Shown: piece after piece, positions 36,458-45,306 of the stretch
How the letters are laid out: each line of letters opens with the position of its first letter
Position numbering within the stretch: position 1 is the stretch's first letter
Assembly: GCA_000687975.1 (NCBI GenBank)
Contig: JIAB01000001.1
Span: 1,736,001-1,800,000 of the forward strand
Direction of reading: 5' to 3'
DNA: 64,000 bases
From: Lachnospiraceae bacterium AC2031
Lineage (GTDB): Bacteria; Bacillota; Clostridia; Lachnospirales; Lachnospiraceae
The notes under the pieces: model-generated
Database searches by the model: none
What the model saw: only the letters and a program-made list of their open reading frames with translations
Told to the model about the DNA's origin: nothing
Position numbers and translations under genes: made by a program

Positions 36458-37018
36458 ATGAAAGAGGAACTTTTTGCAAACTTTAAGGAACTGGAGTCTG
36501 ACAGACTGGTACTGAGACAGATTACTAGTCAGGATGCTGCAGAGTTATATGAAATATATTCCAATAAAGAAGTGATGCTGTACTTTGATGATCGAGGTGC
36601 TTTTGAGAGTATGTCTGAAGCAGAAGAGATGGCAAAGGGCTACGAGGAAGGCTTAAAAAATAAATGGGAAATCCGATGGGGGATTGTCCTGAAAGAAACA
36701 GGTAAATTGATCGGTACTTGTGGATTTCATGCAATATCAGATTATGATAAACGTGTTGAGGTTGGCTATGATCTAAACAGAGAATACTGGGGACAGAAGA
36801 TAATGACTGAAGCTCTTTCACTCATATTTTCATTTGCCTTTGATGTGTCAGATGTGAATAGGATTGAGGCCTTTGTTGAACCACCTAATACCGGTTCTCG
36901 TGTGCTGCTTGAGAAGCTGGGCTTTACATTGGAAGGAACACTCAGACAGCATGAGATGTGTCGAGGCGAATTAATAGACATCCAGATACTTGGACTATTA
37001 AGAGAAGATTGGAAATAG
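36458..37018 (+). CDS. GNAT acetyltransferase, RimJ/RimL type
   Basis: The protein has 186 residues. It begins with the RimJ-like strand SDRLVLRQITSQDAAELYEI, continues with WGIVLKETGKLIGTCGFH and VEVGYDLNREYWGQKIMTEA (acetyl-CoA pyrophosphate loop region), and ends VLLEKLGFTLEGTLRQHEM. This order is typical of enzymes acetylating protein N termini or small-molecule amines. AAGGGA precedes the ATG. It probably stands alone after the upstream terminator. The substrate is unknown. Confidence 0.9.
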   Translation: MKEELFANFKELESDRLVLRQITSQDAAELYEIYSNKEVMLYFDDRGAFESMSEAEEMAKGYEEGLKNKWEIRWGIVLKETGKLIGTCGFHAISDYDKRVEVGYDLNREYWGQKIMTEALSLIFSFAFDVSDVNRIEAFVEPPNTGSRVLLEKLGFTLEGTLRQHEMCRGELIDIQILGLLREDWK

Positions 37019-37111
37019 AGTATGATTATCCTAGTATGATTTACTGAAGGAAAAATATGTTATCATTTTACGAGAGAAAATCATTTGATTCGAAGAGGAG
37101 TGATTTCTGAT

Positions 37112-37651
37112 ATGTCTATAGGATTAAAAAGAGGAATGGTAGCTCTAGAACCTCATCAGGAAGCCTGGGAAATTGAAGGAAAAAGAATATGTGAGGTAAT
37201 AAAAGAGGTTCTTGGTGATGATGCAATAGATGTACAGCATGTAGGAAGTACATCCATTAAATCCATATGTGCTAAGCCGATTATAGATGTGGCTGTAAGC
37301 GTTAAATCTTTTGAAGATATATTTAAGCATGATGAGGAGCTGCTGGAAAAAGGGATTGTTTATCGTAAGGAGGATATTCCAGGACAGCAGCTATATCGTT
37401 GTGGAGATTTAGATAATGATGTTGTAACTCATTTTATTCATGTGGTTATTGCTGATTCAGATGCTTGGCATAATTACATTAATTTCAGAGATTATATGAA
37501 TACGCATGAGGAAGATGCAAAGGCTTATGCCGATTTAAAAAAGGAGTTATGCGCTAAGTATCCTGAGGATAGAGGATCATATCTTGAGGGGAAGAGTGAC
37601 TTGGTTTGTAGTTTATTATCAAAAGCAAAAAAATGGAGACAGGAAATATGA
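37112..37651 (+). CDS. GrpB family protein (UPF0157, nucleotidyltransferase-like)
   Basis: The protein has 179 residues from MSIGLKRGMV; GAGGAG lies about 11 bases before this ATG. The GrpB signature VQHVGSTSIKSICAKPIIDV (residues about 41-60) is present; it resembles the nucleotidyltransferase active-site G-S with downstream D. A second conserved segment, THFIHVVIADSDAWHNYINF, follows. The physiological function of GrpB proteins is not known; some are fused to acetyltransferases. Here the stop overlaps the next acetyltransferase start (ATGA), consistent with a functional link. Confidence 0.9.
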   Translation: MSIGLKRGMVALEPHQEAWEIEGKRICEVIKEVLGDDAIDVQHVGSTSIKSICAKPIIDVAVSVKSFEDIFKHDEELLEKGIVYRKEDIPGQQLYRCGDLDNDVVTHFIHVVIADSDAWHNYINFRDYMNTHEEDAKAYADLKKELCAKYPEDRGSYLEGKSDLVCSLLSKAKKWRQEI

Positions 37652-38061
37652 TGATCAGAAAAGTTAACGAGGAAGATAGCAGGATTGGTGATTTTATAAA
37701 CGAAGAGTTTTCGGCCTATGGAGAGCAGAATGAAGTGGCTCTAAATTATGAGGATTATTGTTTTGTGGCGGAAGACGATAATGGCGACATAATGGGAGTT
37801 ATAACTGGCCGAGCATATTATAACGAGGTCCATATCGGTGATCTGATAGTGGGAAAAAACTATAGAAGAAGTGGCCTTGGAAGAAAGCTTGTGGAAGCGG
37901 TTGAGGAGGCTTATAAAGGAAAATTATATGAGAAGATAACCCTTACGACCTTCGGGTTTCAGGCGCCAGAATTTTATAAGAAGCTGGGGTATGAGGTGGA
38001 GTTTGTTAGGGAAGATAAGGATCCTAAATTAAGTAAATACTTTTTGATGAAACGCATATAA
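37648..38061 (+). CDS. GNAT acetyltransferase
   Basis: The protein has 137 residues from ATG 37648, which overlaps the GrpB stop by four bases and follows GGAGACAGGA; the ATG at 37633 lies inside GrpB and is less likely. The acetyl-CoA loop is in DLIVGKNYRRSGLGRKLVEA, and the C-terminal strand is in GFQAPEFYKKLGYEVE. It acts in the cytoplasm on an amine acceptor that cannot be inferred. GrpB and GNAT genes are commonly found together or fused, supporting co-function. Confidence 0.9.
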   Translation: MMIRKVNEEDSRIGDFINEEFSAYGEQNEVALNYEDYCFVAEDDNGDIMGVITGRAYYNEVHIGDLIVGKNYRRSGLGRKLVEAVEEAYKGKLYEKITLTTFGFQAPEFYKKLGYEVEFVREDKDPKLSKYFLMKRI

Positions 38062-38102
38062 CTACATCGGATTGATAATAATAGAATGTTGGAGGATATG
38101 TC

Positions 38103-38786
38103 ATGAAAAGAGAAATCCTGATAATAGATGATGATATAGATATTGCTATGATCATTACGGATATGCTTACGGATCAGGGGTTCGGAGTAACTCATGCCCG
38201 AAGCAGCGAGGAAGCTTTTGAAATTCTGACAGATAAAAGCTTTCATCTCATAATTCTCGATATTAATCTGCCAGATGCCATCGGGTTTGAAGTGTGTCAG
38301 GAACTGAGAAAAGTATCGGAGGTTCCTGTTATATTTGCAAGTGCCAGAACCAGTGAAACGGACCGGATCACAGGGCTTGATATAGGTGGAGATGATTACA
38401 TTCCAAAACCTTTCTCGATGAAGGAACTGAGGGCGCATATAAATGCTTTGCTCCGCAGAACCTACGGATTCGATGATGAAAAGACAGTAACCTTCGGTGA
38501 TATCACTGTAGATATCGGTTCCCGTACAGTAACAAAAGGAGGAAATGTCATAAATCTGTCGATGCGTGAATTCGATCTTCTGGCATTTCTATGTACTCAT
38601 CCTAATACGGCCCTGACCAAGGATAAGCTTCTCAGTGAGGTATGGGGAGCATTCTCTGAGGTTGAACCGAAAACACTTGCCGTTCATATACGCTGGCTCA
38701 GAGAGAAGCTGGAGGATAATCCGGCGGAACCTCAGTTTATTAAAACGGTTTTTAAGGTTGGATATATTCTGGAGGTTGAAATATGA
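38103..38786 (+). CDS. OmpR/PhoB-type response regulator
   Basis: The protein has 227 residues. The receiver domain (1-115) has acidic pocket DDD9-11, phosphoacceptor Asp53 in LIILDINLPD and Lys in DDYIPKPF. The winged-helix domain (about 130-225) has LSMREFDLLAFLC and the C-terminal hairpin FIKTVFKVGYILE. GGAGG precedes the ATG. It overlaps the kinase gene by four bases and is followed by an ABC transporter, an arrangement typical of antimicrobial-peptide sensing and resistance modules, where the regulator activates the transporter. Confidence 0.95.
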   Translation: MKREILIIDDDIDIAMIITDMLTDQGFGVTHARSSEEAFEILTDKSFHLIILDINLPDAIGFEVCQELRKVSEVPVIFASARTSETDRITGLDIGGDDYIPKPFSMKELRAHINALLRRTYGFDDEKTVTFGDITVDIGSRTVTKGGNVINLSMREFDLLAFLCTHPNTALTKDKLLSEVWGAFSEVEPKTLAVHIRWLREKLEDNPAEPQFIKTVFKVGYILEVEI

Positions 38787-39931
38787 AGAGACGAGTATTA
38801 AAGGTTACTGTGATTTTTTCACTGCTTCTTGTAGTGGCAACAGGTATCTTAGCTTTAAGCTCACGGAAATCGTCTCCACAGGATGATAGGTCACAGCAAC
38901 TTCTTGATTTAAATGAAATATCACAGCTCATTAATCGCGGAGATTATGAAGCAGCAAAGCAGAAGACAGATGAATATGCGGATATGCTGCGTTCTAAACC
39001 CATTGAGGACTCAGTTGGAATAAATGGGATTGTTATGTGTGCCCTCACTGTTTTTTTTATGGCAATGGTGTTTTTATATGTATATATGAATATTCTTCGT
39101 CCTTTTGATAAGATGAGGGACTATGCATCTGAAATAGCAAAGGGAAATTTTGATCTGCCGCTAAATTATGAAAGGTCCAATTATTTCGGTGCATTTACCT
39201 GGGCCTTTGACAGTATGAGAAAAGAAATAACACGTTCGAGAATGGCGGAGAGAGAGGCGATAGAGAATAACAAAACCGTAATCGCAACCCTTTCCCATGA
39301 CATCAAAACGCCAATCACTTCAATTCGTGCATATGCGGAAGGGCTGGAAGAAAATCTCGATACATCTCCTGAAAGGCGCTCCAGATATCTGGAGGTTCTT
39401 ATGAGAAAATGTGACGAGGTTACCGCACTTACAAACGATCTTTTCCTTCATTCACTTTCGGATCTTAATATGCTTCAGATGAAGCCGGAAGAGTTTGAAC
39501 TTGTTCCATTCCTCAAGCAGTCCATAGGTGAAATTGCTGCAGAACATAAGGATGTCATTTTCAGAAAGCCAGATATATCTCCGATTATCTATGCCGATAA
39601 GAAAAGAGTTAATCAGATAGTAGAAAATTTGATTAACAATTCCCGTAAATATGCTAAAACCAATATTACTGTTTCACTGACTCAGTCTGATGACTTGGTA
39701 TCAATTCATTTCAGAGATAAGGGGCCGGGAATCCCTGATGAGGATATGCCATTTATAACTGACAAGTTTTATCGCGGGAAGAACTCGGGTGATGAAAACG
39801 GCTCAGGTCTGGGGCTCTATATTGTAAAGTATATTGCCGAACAGTCCGGCGGAAGTCTTGAGCTTACAAATCATACTTCTGGAGAAGAGGGGCTCGAAGC
39901 AGTGGTGAGTCTTCCAATAAAAAAATGTTAA
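38783..39931 (+). CDS. Sensor histidine kinase with HAMP domain
   Basis: The protein has 382 residues: helix 1 (residues about 7-26), a short outside loop of about 50 residues, helix 2 (about 78-100), HAMP (about 100-155), dimerisation domain with His172 in ATLSHDIKTPITS, and ATPase domain with N-box VENLINNSRKYAK, G1 FRDKGPGIPD and G2 GSGLGLYIVKYI. The short sensor loop is like those of kinases that sense through a partner ABC permease, which here would be the 797-residue protein at 40857. It is coupled to the response regulator. Confidence 0.95.
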   Translation: MKRRVLKVTVIFSLLLVVATGILALSSRKSSPQDDRSQQLLDLNEISQLINRGDYEAAKQKTDEYADMLRSKPIEDSVGINGIVMCALTVFFMAMVFLYVYMNILRPFDKMRDYASEIAKGNFDLPLNYERSNYFGAFTWAFDSMRKEITRSRMAEREAIENNKTVIATLSHDIKTPITSIRAYAEGLEENLDTSPERRSRYLEVLMRKCDEVTALTNDLFLHSLSDLNMLQMKPEEFELVPFLKQSIGEIAAEHKDVIFRKPDISPIIYADKKRVNQIVENLINNSRKYAKTNITVSLTQSDDLVSIHFRDKGPGIPDEDMPFITDKFYRGKNSGDENGSGLGLYIVKYIAEQSGGSLELTNHTSGEEGLEAVVSLPIKKC

Positions 39932-39977
39932 AATGATTTCTCTTAAATACTTCTTAATAAGAATTTATATAAACTTT

Positions 39978-40069
39978 GATCATGAACCACGGATCATGAA
40001 CTTTGGATTATAAGTTGTGGATTATGAACCGAAGATTATGAACCGTAGATTAGAGGATTATGATAGAAG
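39978..40069 (+). repeat. 14-bp tandem direct repeats before ABC operon
   Basis: Five adjacent 14-bp units with consensus GATTATGAACCGNR start at 39978, 39992, 40006, 40020 and 40034. A shortened unit GATTAGAG (40048) and a sixth GATTATGATAGAAG (40056) follow. They fill the space between the kinase stop and the ATPase ribosome site. They could be a regulator binding array, for example for the adjacent OmpR-type protein, or slippage-generated repeats. Confidence 0.85.
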
Positions 40070-40084
40070 AGGAGAAACTCGAAA

Positions 40085-40846
40085 ATGAAAAAAACAATTC
40101 TTTCGGCAAGAGGACTCTGCAAAAGCTTTGCCCATAACGGCGAACAGATACATGTGATTACAGATGCGAATCTTGATATCTATGAAGGTGATTTTACTGT
40201 AATAATGGGGGCTTCCGGTTCCGGTAAGTCAACCATGCTCTACGCACTTAGTGGAATGGACAGAGCAACTGCAGGTGAGGTTATCTTTAACGGTGAGAAT
40301 ATTACGGAGATGAGCGAGAAGAAGCTGGCCAGACTCCGCTGCACGGATTTTGGTTTTGTATTCCAGCAGATTCATCTGGTAAGTAATCTTTCATTATTTG
40401 AAAATGTAGCGATTCCCGGATATCTGGATAAAAGCCGTTCTGTAGAAGAGGTTGATTCTTTTGCAGATAGTCTTCTTGAGAAAATGAATATTACTGATAT
40501 AAAAACCCAACTTCCGGCTCAGTGCTCGGGAGGAGAGCAGCAGAGATGCGCCATAGCAAGAGCACTCATAAATCGTCCGGCACTTGTATTTGCAGATGAA
40601 CCTACGGGAGCACTCAATCGAAAGAACACAGTTGAGGTTCTGGACCTTCTGACTGAGTGTAACCGTGAAGGACAGAGTATCCTGATGGTTACTCATGATA
40701 TGCGTGCGGCTCTCAGAGCAACAAGAATTCTTTATATCGAAGATGGAAAGATCATCGGTGATATGACGCTGCCGCCGTATAAATCAGAGGATGAGAAGAG
40801 CCGTGAAACTCAGGTGAACGCATGGCTTTCTTCCATGTCATGGTAG
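40085..40846 (+). CDS. ABC transporter ATP-binding protein (BceA/MacB-like)
   Basis: The protein has 253 residues: Walker A GASGSGKST, Q-loop FVFQQIHLVSNLS, signature CSGGEQQR, Walker B LVFADEPTGALN (Asn where Asp is usual after GAL), H-loop MVTHD. A C-terminal tail of about 25 residues extends beyond the usual domain. GAGGAG lies upstream. It is placed after the two-component genes and 10 bp before its permease. Together they probably form a BceAB-like peptide sensing and detoxification system. Confidence 0.95.
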   Translation: MKKTILSARGLCKSFAHNGEQIHVITDANLDIYEGDFTVIMGASGSGKSTMLYALSGMDRATAGEVIFNGENITEMSEKKLARLRCTDFGFVFQQIHLVSNLSLFENVAIPGYLDKSRSVEEVDSFADSLLEKMNITDIKTQLPAQCSGGEQQRCAIARALINRPALVFADEPTGALNRKNTVEVLDLLTECNREGQSILMVTHDMRAALRATRILYIEDGKIIGDMTLPPYKSEDEKSRETQVNAWLSSMSW

Positions 40847-40856
40847 GAGGCGCGTT

Positions 40857-43250
40857 ATGGATATAATTAAGCTTATCAGATCAAATATTCGTTATAAGAA
40901 GGGTTCCTTCAAGGGTATTATGATACTTATGATGATCATAGCCCTTTCTATATCAGTTATAGTAAGTCTTAAAAGGAATTTTCCGAATTCCATCGAGAGC
41001 TCATATGACCGTAAGTATGATGCAAATATTACCCTGAATATCCGAAGTGAATTTTTGACGGATGAAATGGTTGAGGAAATTGAAGATAATCCACTGGTAG
41101 GAGAAGTGGTCGTATGTGATGCGCTGTGGCCAATCAAATGTACATATTCAAACGGAAAAAAGTCAACTTTCAGTATAAGACTTGTGGCGCAGAACGAAAC
41201 GGTTGATTCTGTCTGGAATGAAGACATGACAGGTCTTGATACAGAGGTACCTGAATTATCCAGAGGTGAGGTTTATCTTCCGAGAGCACTAAAAGATTAT
41301 GATGATCTGACAATTGGGGATAAGATGACTGCAGATTTTGAAGGGGCATCTTATGAATTTACCATAAAGGGATTTGTGGAAGAACCGGTATGCGGAAGTT
41401 CTTTTATGCCACTGAAAGTAACTTTTATAAGTCAGGAAGATTTTGATGAGATTGTGGAAAATAGAAGGAAGGCAGTGGCTGAAAATCCTGAGCTCAGTGT
41501 AGACTTAAATGAAATAGTTTATATAACTAAAGCTGATAGTTGTGATCTTACCGATAATCGGTTTGCGCAGGAAATAAATAAAACATCGGATATAGCAAGC
41601 TATGCATCGGGGATTCTGACCAGAACAGACAGTCTGTATTATCAGGGACTTGTGCCGGATATAATTCTGAATATTTTTCTGTCCTTTGTAATTATCTTAG
41701 CGGTTATAGTCTTTGTAGTAATGTCAAATAGCATTTCCTCAAGTATAGAAATGAATTATACGGATCTTGGAATTCTGAAGGCTCAGGGCTTTGACAGCCA
41801 CAGATTGAAATTGGTGTTTCTTGGACAATATATGTTGGCAGAAATCATCGGAACAGTTGTGGGTGTTTTATTATCTGTGCCAGTTGTAATATATCTTCCG
41901 AGAGTATTTGAACCGATTGTAGGTATCAAGATAGTCGGAGGTATTGCTATAGGACGAAGCCTTTTAATCCTTTTGGGAATACTTATGGTTTCGGCGCTAT
42001 ATATAATGCTCATATCAGAAAAGATAGGAACTATATCTCCTATAAGAGCTGTATCCGGTGGAAGATGCGAAGTGTTCTTTGACAGCAGGATGACACTTCC
42101 TATAAAGGGAAGAGCACTTTCTCCAAGTCTTGCCTTCAGGCAGTTTACAGCCGGCGGGAAGCGTTATGTGGCATCAATACTAATAGCTTCGCTTCTTGTA
42201 TTTTTTCTTATGACCATGACAGGAATGACTGATGCGGTATCATCGGAAAACGCAATGAGAGCTATGGGTGCAACTTCGGAGAATATTTCTGTATATCTGG
42301 ACACGGAAGGATACAGTCCAGAAAATACAGAGTATGTGAAGAAGCAGTTTGAGAGTATCGAAAATATTATCAGACAGTATACAGATATAGAAGAGCGTTA
42401 TGGCTTTGATGGTACATATATGGTGTTGAACGGTGAAAAGCTGTCCTGCCGTATGGCTAAGGATGAAGAGGTATTTACCGTTACTAAAGGACGCGCGCCT
42501 CTGTATGAAAATGAAATTGTTGTGAGTCAGATATATGCGGAGGATATGGGATATAATATCGGTGATGTTTTGGAAGTCTCCTATAGAGGCAGGAAGAAAA
42601 ATTGTGTCATTTCCGGATATATTACAGATGCTACAAGAGCTTTGGATGCAGGAAGATTCTTTGGAATGAACAGCGATAATGCATCATTCTTTATAGATGA
42701 TTTTACCGTACAATGTGTGGGCTATAAGCTTTCGGATCCTGATAAAGCAGAAGAAATCAAAGATGAGATTGAGTCTGAGCTGACAGGAGATATTTTCATA
42801 TCTGTATATTCGGAGGACGGTTCCGCACCTAGATTGATAACAACGATAGCATATTCGATCAAGGCTGTCATATATGTTATCTCTGTAATTTTTGCCCTGG
42901 TGGTTGTATCAATGATATGTTCAAAGACATTTGTCAGGGAGAAGATAGATATAGGAATATATAAGGCTCTGGGATTTACTTCAAGGAATCTCAGGTTGCA
43001 GTTTGCGGTAAGATTTCTTATAGTTGCTTTTTTCGGAATCATAATCGGAACTACGCTCAGTCTTACATTATCTGAAAAACTCCTGTCATATATGCTGAGA
43101 AGCATGGGGATAGTAAACTTTGTTATCGATTATAGATTTATCACAGTATTTCTTCCGATAGCAGCGGTAGCCTTTTGTTATTTCTTGTTTGCATATATGG
43201 CTGCAGGCAAGACTAAGAAAGTTGAAGTAAGAAGCCTTATCACAGAGTAA
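40857..43250 (+). CDS. FtsX-type ABC transporter permease
   Basis: The protein has 797 residues: one N-terminal helix (about 20-37), outside domain 1 (about 45-260), three helices (about 270-400) with NYTDLGILKAQGFDSHRLKL, a helix near 440, outside domain 2 (about 465-655), and three C-terminal helices with KIDIGIYKALGFTSRNLRLQF. The two G-I-x-K-A-x-G-F motifs are classical FtsX/MacB signatures. It pairs with the ATPase at 40085. Its last codons (SLITE-stop) lie inside the first unit of a 26-bp tandem repeat that continues downstream. Confidence 0.9.
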   Translation: MDIIKLIRSNIRYKKGSFKGIMILMMIIALSISVIVSLKRNFPNSIESSYDRKYDANITLNIRSEFLTDEMVEEIEDNPLVGEVVVCDALWPIKCTYSNGKKSTFSIRLVAQNETVDSVWNEDMTGLDTEVPELSRGEVYLPRALKDYDDLTIGDKMTADFEGASYEFTIKGFVEEPVCGSSFMPLKVTFISQEDFDEIVENRRKAVAENPELSVDLNEIVYITKADSCDLTDNRFAQEINKTSDIASYASGILTRTDSLYYQGLVPDIILNIFLSFVIILAVIVFVVMSNSISSSIEMNYTDLGILKAQGFDSHRLKLVFLGQYMLAEIIGTVVGVLLSVPVVIYLPRVFEPIVGIKIVGGIAIGRSLLILLGILMVSALYIMLISEKIGTISPIRAVSGGRCEVFFDSRMTLPIKGRALSPSLAFRQFTAGGKRYVASILIASLLVFFLMTMTGMTDAVSSENAMRAMGATSENISVYLDTEGYSPENTEYVKKQFESIENIIRQYTDIEERYGFDGTYMVLNGEKLSCRMAKDEEVFTVTKGRAPLYENEIVVSQIYAEDMGYNIGDVLEVSYRGRKKNCVISGYITDATRALDAGRFFGMNSDNASFFIDDFTVQCVGYKLSDPDKAEEIKDEIESELTGDIFISVYSEDGSAPRLITTIAYSIKAVIYVISVIFALVVVSMICSKTFVREKIDIGIYKALGFTSRNLRLQFAVRFLIVAFFGIIIGTTLSLTLSEKLLSYMLRSMGIVNFVIDYRFITVFLPIAAVAFCYFLFAYMAAGKTKKVEVRSLITE

Positions 43251-43334
43251 CAGAAAGAAGCCTTATTACAGAGTAATAGAAAGAAGTTTTATCATTGAGT
43301 AATATAAAGAAGTCTTATCATTGAGTAATAGAAA
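43231..43334 (+). repeat. 26-bp tandem repeat, four units, starting inside permease stop region
   Basis: Four adjacent 26-bp units start at 43231, 43257, 43283 and 43309; the first begins GAAGCCTTATCACAGAGTAA and contains the permease stop codon. Later units differ at a few positions (GCCTTATTACAGAGTAA, GTTTTATCATTGAGTAA, GTCTTATCATTGAGTAA). Each repeats an in-phase TAA. The array looks like serial duplication of the gene's 3' tail and fills the gap to the acetyltransferase. Confidence 0.9.
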
Positions 43335-43346
43335 GAAGAAAAAAAT

Positions 43347-44075
43347 ATGAGTTTATATTTAGAATGTGCAAAGAGGTGCAGTAGTAACAGGGTTTATCCA
43401 TTATCAATAGTGGAAGGGCTGCAGGACGGTGATATTATTCCTGATGATGAGAATGATATAAAGTCAGTTCTATTTTGGCATTATTCAGGATTTGCTTATC
43501 TGTCTGGTGATGTAGGCGAATCATTTCTTCAAAGAATATATGAGGATTATTATTTTAAAGAAGGTGATAGGAGGTTTATTCTTATCACTGATGATCCTAA
43601 GGTTATTCAGTTCTTCTCGGATAAGGATGACTTGGTCCTTGATAAAAGAGCGGAATATAGTTTTGGTACATTATTACCAACGGAGTGCAAGTGTGATTAT
43701 AGAATAGAACGAATAGATGATTCAAATTACGACAGGATTCAGGGAAGGATCATTCCAACATTTTCTTGGACAGGTAAAGAACAGTTTCTTGATAAGGGAT
43801 TCGGATATGTGGCTCTGGACGAGGAGAAAGTGATAGCTGTAGCATTCTCGGCAGCAGTAAGTTCGGAGGAAGTAGACATTGGTGTTGAGACAGATGAGAA
43901 CTACAGACATAAGGGTCTTGCTAAGGCGCTTGCGGATAGAATGTGCCGTGAAGTATTAAGTATTGGGAAGAAGCCTGTATGGGCTCATGCTGTCGCTAAT
44001 GAGGGCTCAAAGTACACAGCTTTGGCAGTCGGATTCACTCAGGATATGGTTAATACAGTGATTCGAAAGAAATAG
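43347..44075 (+). CDS. GNAT family acetyltransferase with N-terminal extension
   Basis: The protein has 242 residues. The C-terminal half (about 115-242) is GNAT: FGYVALDEEKVIAVAFSAAV, then VDIGVETDENYRHKGLAKAL (acetyl-CoA loop R-H-K-G-L-A) and HAVANEGSKYTALAVGF. The N-terminal 110 residues are probably a second, degenerate GNAT-like fold, as in GNAT_acetyltr_2/FR47-like enzymes. AGAAAGAAG is a weak ribosome site derived from the last repeat. The 73-bp repeat array begins immediately after the stop codon. Confidence 0.8.
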   Translation: MSLYLECAKRCSSNRVYPLSIVEGLQDGDIIPDDENDIKSVLFWHYSGFAYLSGDVGESFLQRIYEDYYFKEGDRRFILITDDPKVIQFFSDKDDLVLDKRAEYSFGTLLPTECKCDYRIERIDDSNYDRIQGRIIPTFSWTGKEQFLDKGFGYVALDEEKVIAVAFSAAVSSEEVDIGVETDENYRHKGLAKALADRMCREVLSIGKKPVWAHAVANEGSKYTALAVGFTQDMVNTVIRKK

Positions 44076-44512
44076 GCAACAAAAAACTTGTGAAAGAACG
44101 TATAGTGTTGATTGAAGAACTAAAATAAGTTGTTTGAGTAAGACAAAAGCAACAAAAGAAGAGTGAAAAGTAGAAAAGTGTTGCTTGAGTAGCTGAAATG
44201 AGGAGTTCGAACAAGTAAAAAGCAACAAAAGAAGAGTGAAAAGTAGAAAAGTGTTGCTTGAGTAGCAGAAATGAGGAGTTCGAACAAGAAAAAGCAACAA
44301 AAGAAGAGTGAAAAGTAGAAAAGTGTTGCTTGAGTAGCAGAAATGAGGAGTTCGAACAAGTAAAAAGCAACAAAAGAAGAGTAAAAAGTAGAAAAGTGTT
44401 GCTGGCGTGGTTGAAATAAGGTGTCTAAACAAGGAAAAGGCAACAAAAAACTTGTAAAAAGTCAAAAAGTGTTGCTTGAGCCTCTGAAAAAGGTGTTTAA
44501 ACAAAGAAAAGG
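44076..44512 (+). repeat. 73-bp tandem repeat array B, six units with internal dyads
   Basis: Units begin with GCAACA at 44076, 44149, 44222, 44294, 44367 and 44440, a period of 73 bp with one of 72. TGTTGC follows 24 bp later in each (44179, 44252, 44324, 44397, 44470; TGTTGA at 44106). In units 2-4 the arms extend to AAGCAACA/TGTTGCTT. Tails of 37 bp carry T-G-A-A-A-x-A-x-G; unit 6 contains CTCTGAAAAAG like array A. Units 2-5 are nearly identical, indicating recent expansion. This occupies the gene-free stretch 44076-44601. Confidence 0.92.
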
Positions 44513-44568
44513 GAATAAAGGTTTTCTCTACTATGCGTAGATTGTGAAAAGGCTCGGGGTGAAATACA

Positions 44569-44580
44569 ATCTGTACAGAT
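44569..44580 (+). promoter_or_regulatory. Perfect palindrome before HTH gene
   Basis: ATCTGTACAGAT, a perfect 12-bp palindrome, lies 8 bp before the AGGAGG ribosome site of the HTH-desulfoferrodoxin gene. It is a possible autoregulatory operator. No convincing -35/-10 pair was identified around it. Confidence 0.45.
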
Positions 44581-44601
44581 TAAGTACAGGAGGTATGAAA
44601 A

Positions 44602-45273
44602 ATGAATCAATATGTAACTGGCGCAGTTATTAAGGAACTGCGAGAAAAGAATAAGATGACACAGCTTCAGCTGGCAGAGATATTAGGCGTGAGTGATAAG
44701 ACAGTTTCGAAGTGGGAGACGGCTAAAGGGTATCCAGATATTACTCTGCTGGAACCTATCGCAGAGGCATTTAAGGTTTCGGTTACGGAACTGATATCTG
44801 GTAATACTATTCATAATGAGAATGTATCTGCCAATATGCTGAGGTCGAAGTTTTATGTTTGCCCGTTATGTGGAAATGTAATACATAGCATGGGCGAGGC
44901 GGCCATTCATTGTCATGGAATTCAGTTATCTCCGCTGGATGCAGACCCGACAGATGAGAATCACATGATTTTTATCGAGCGTGTTGAGGATGAATATTAT
45001 GTGCGGATCGATCACAGCATGACTAAGGAGCATTATATATCCTTTATGGCAGCTGCCACATCTGATGGTATTCAAATGGTGAAGCTATATCCGGAGGGAC
45101 GATCGGAAGCTCGGTTTAAGATTAACGGAGTCAGAAGAATTTTCTTCTACTGTAATCGTGATGGTCTGTTTTATATTGATCCAGTAGCCGGAATAGATGA
45201 CAAGGAAAGCGGGTATGATAACTATCAGGAAAGAAAGGAACTTGAAAAAGCGGCAAAGATGCTTTTCGGCTAA
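44602..45273 (+). CDS. XRE-type regulator fused to desulfoferrodoxin-like metal domain
   Basis: The protein has 223 residues. Residues 1-65 are an XRE HTH (MTQLQLAEILGVSDKTVSKW). Residues about 84-110 match the desulforedoxin domain: C87-P-L-C90-G-N then H103-C104-H105-G, where a C-C pair would be usual, so the second Cys is His. Residues about 117-192 match the superoxide-reductase iron domain: ENH121, DHSMTKEH with H138 and H144 six apart, KLYPEGRSEA, and YC184NRD187 where the canonical ligand pair is C-N-x-H. So four of five iron ligands remain and the last His is Asp. It probably is a redox or metal-responsive regulator rather than an enzyme. Confidence 0.8.
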   Translation: MNQYVTGAVIKELREKNKMTQLQLAEILGVSDKTVSKWETAKGYPDITLLEPIAEAFKVSVTELISGNTIHNENVSANMLRSKFYVCPLCGNVIHSMGEAAIHCHGIQLSPLDADPTDENHMIFIERVEDEYYVRIDHSMTKEHYISFMAAATSDGIQMVKLYPEGRSEARFKINGVRRIFFYCNRDGLFYIDPVAGIDDKESGYDNYQERKELEKAAKMLFG

Positions 45274-45306
45274 CTAAATATCTTTGGGTAATTAAATAAA
45301 AATCTA

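Noticed and set aside
42722-43105. 127-codon minus-strand frame inside the permease at 40857
   Set aside because: It is antisense to a clearly conserved membrane protein and has no ribosome site; a shadow of codon bias.
44007-44504. Three overlapping long minus-strand reading frames through array B, up to 165 codons
   Set aside because: The 73-bp unit is not a multiple of three, so each unit is read in a shifted frame. The open frames are a by-product of the A/G-rich repeat. No ribosome site or family match is seen.
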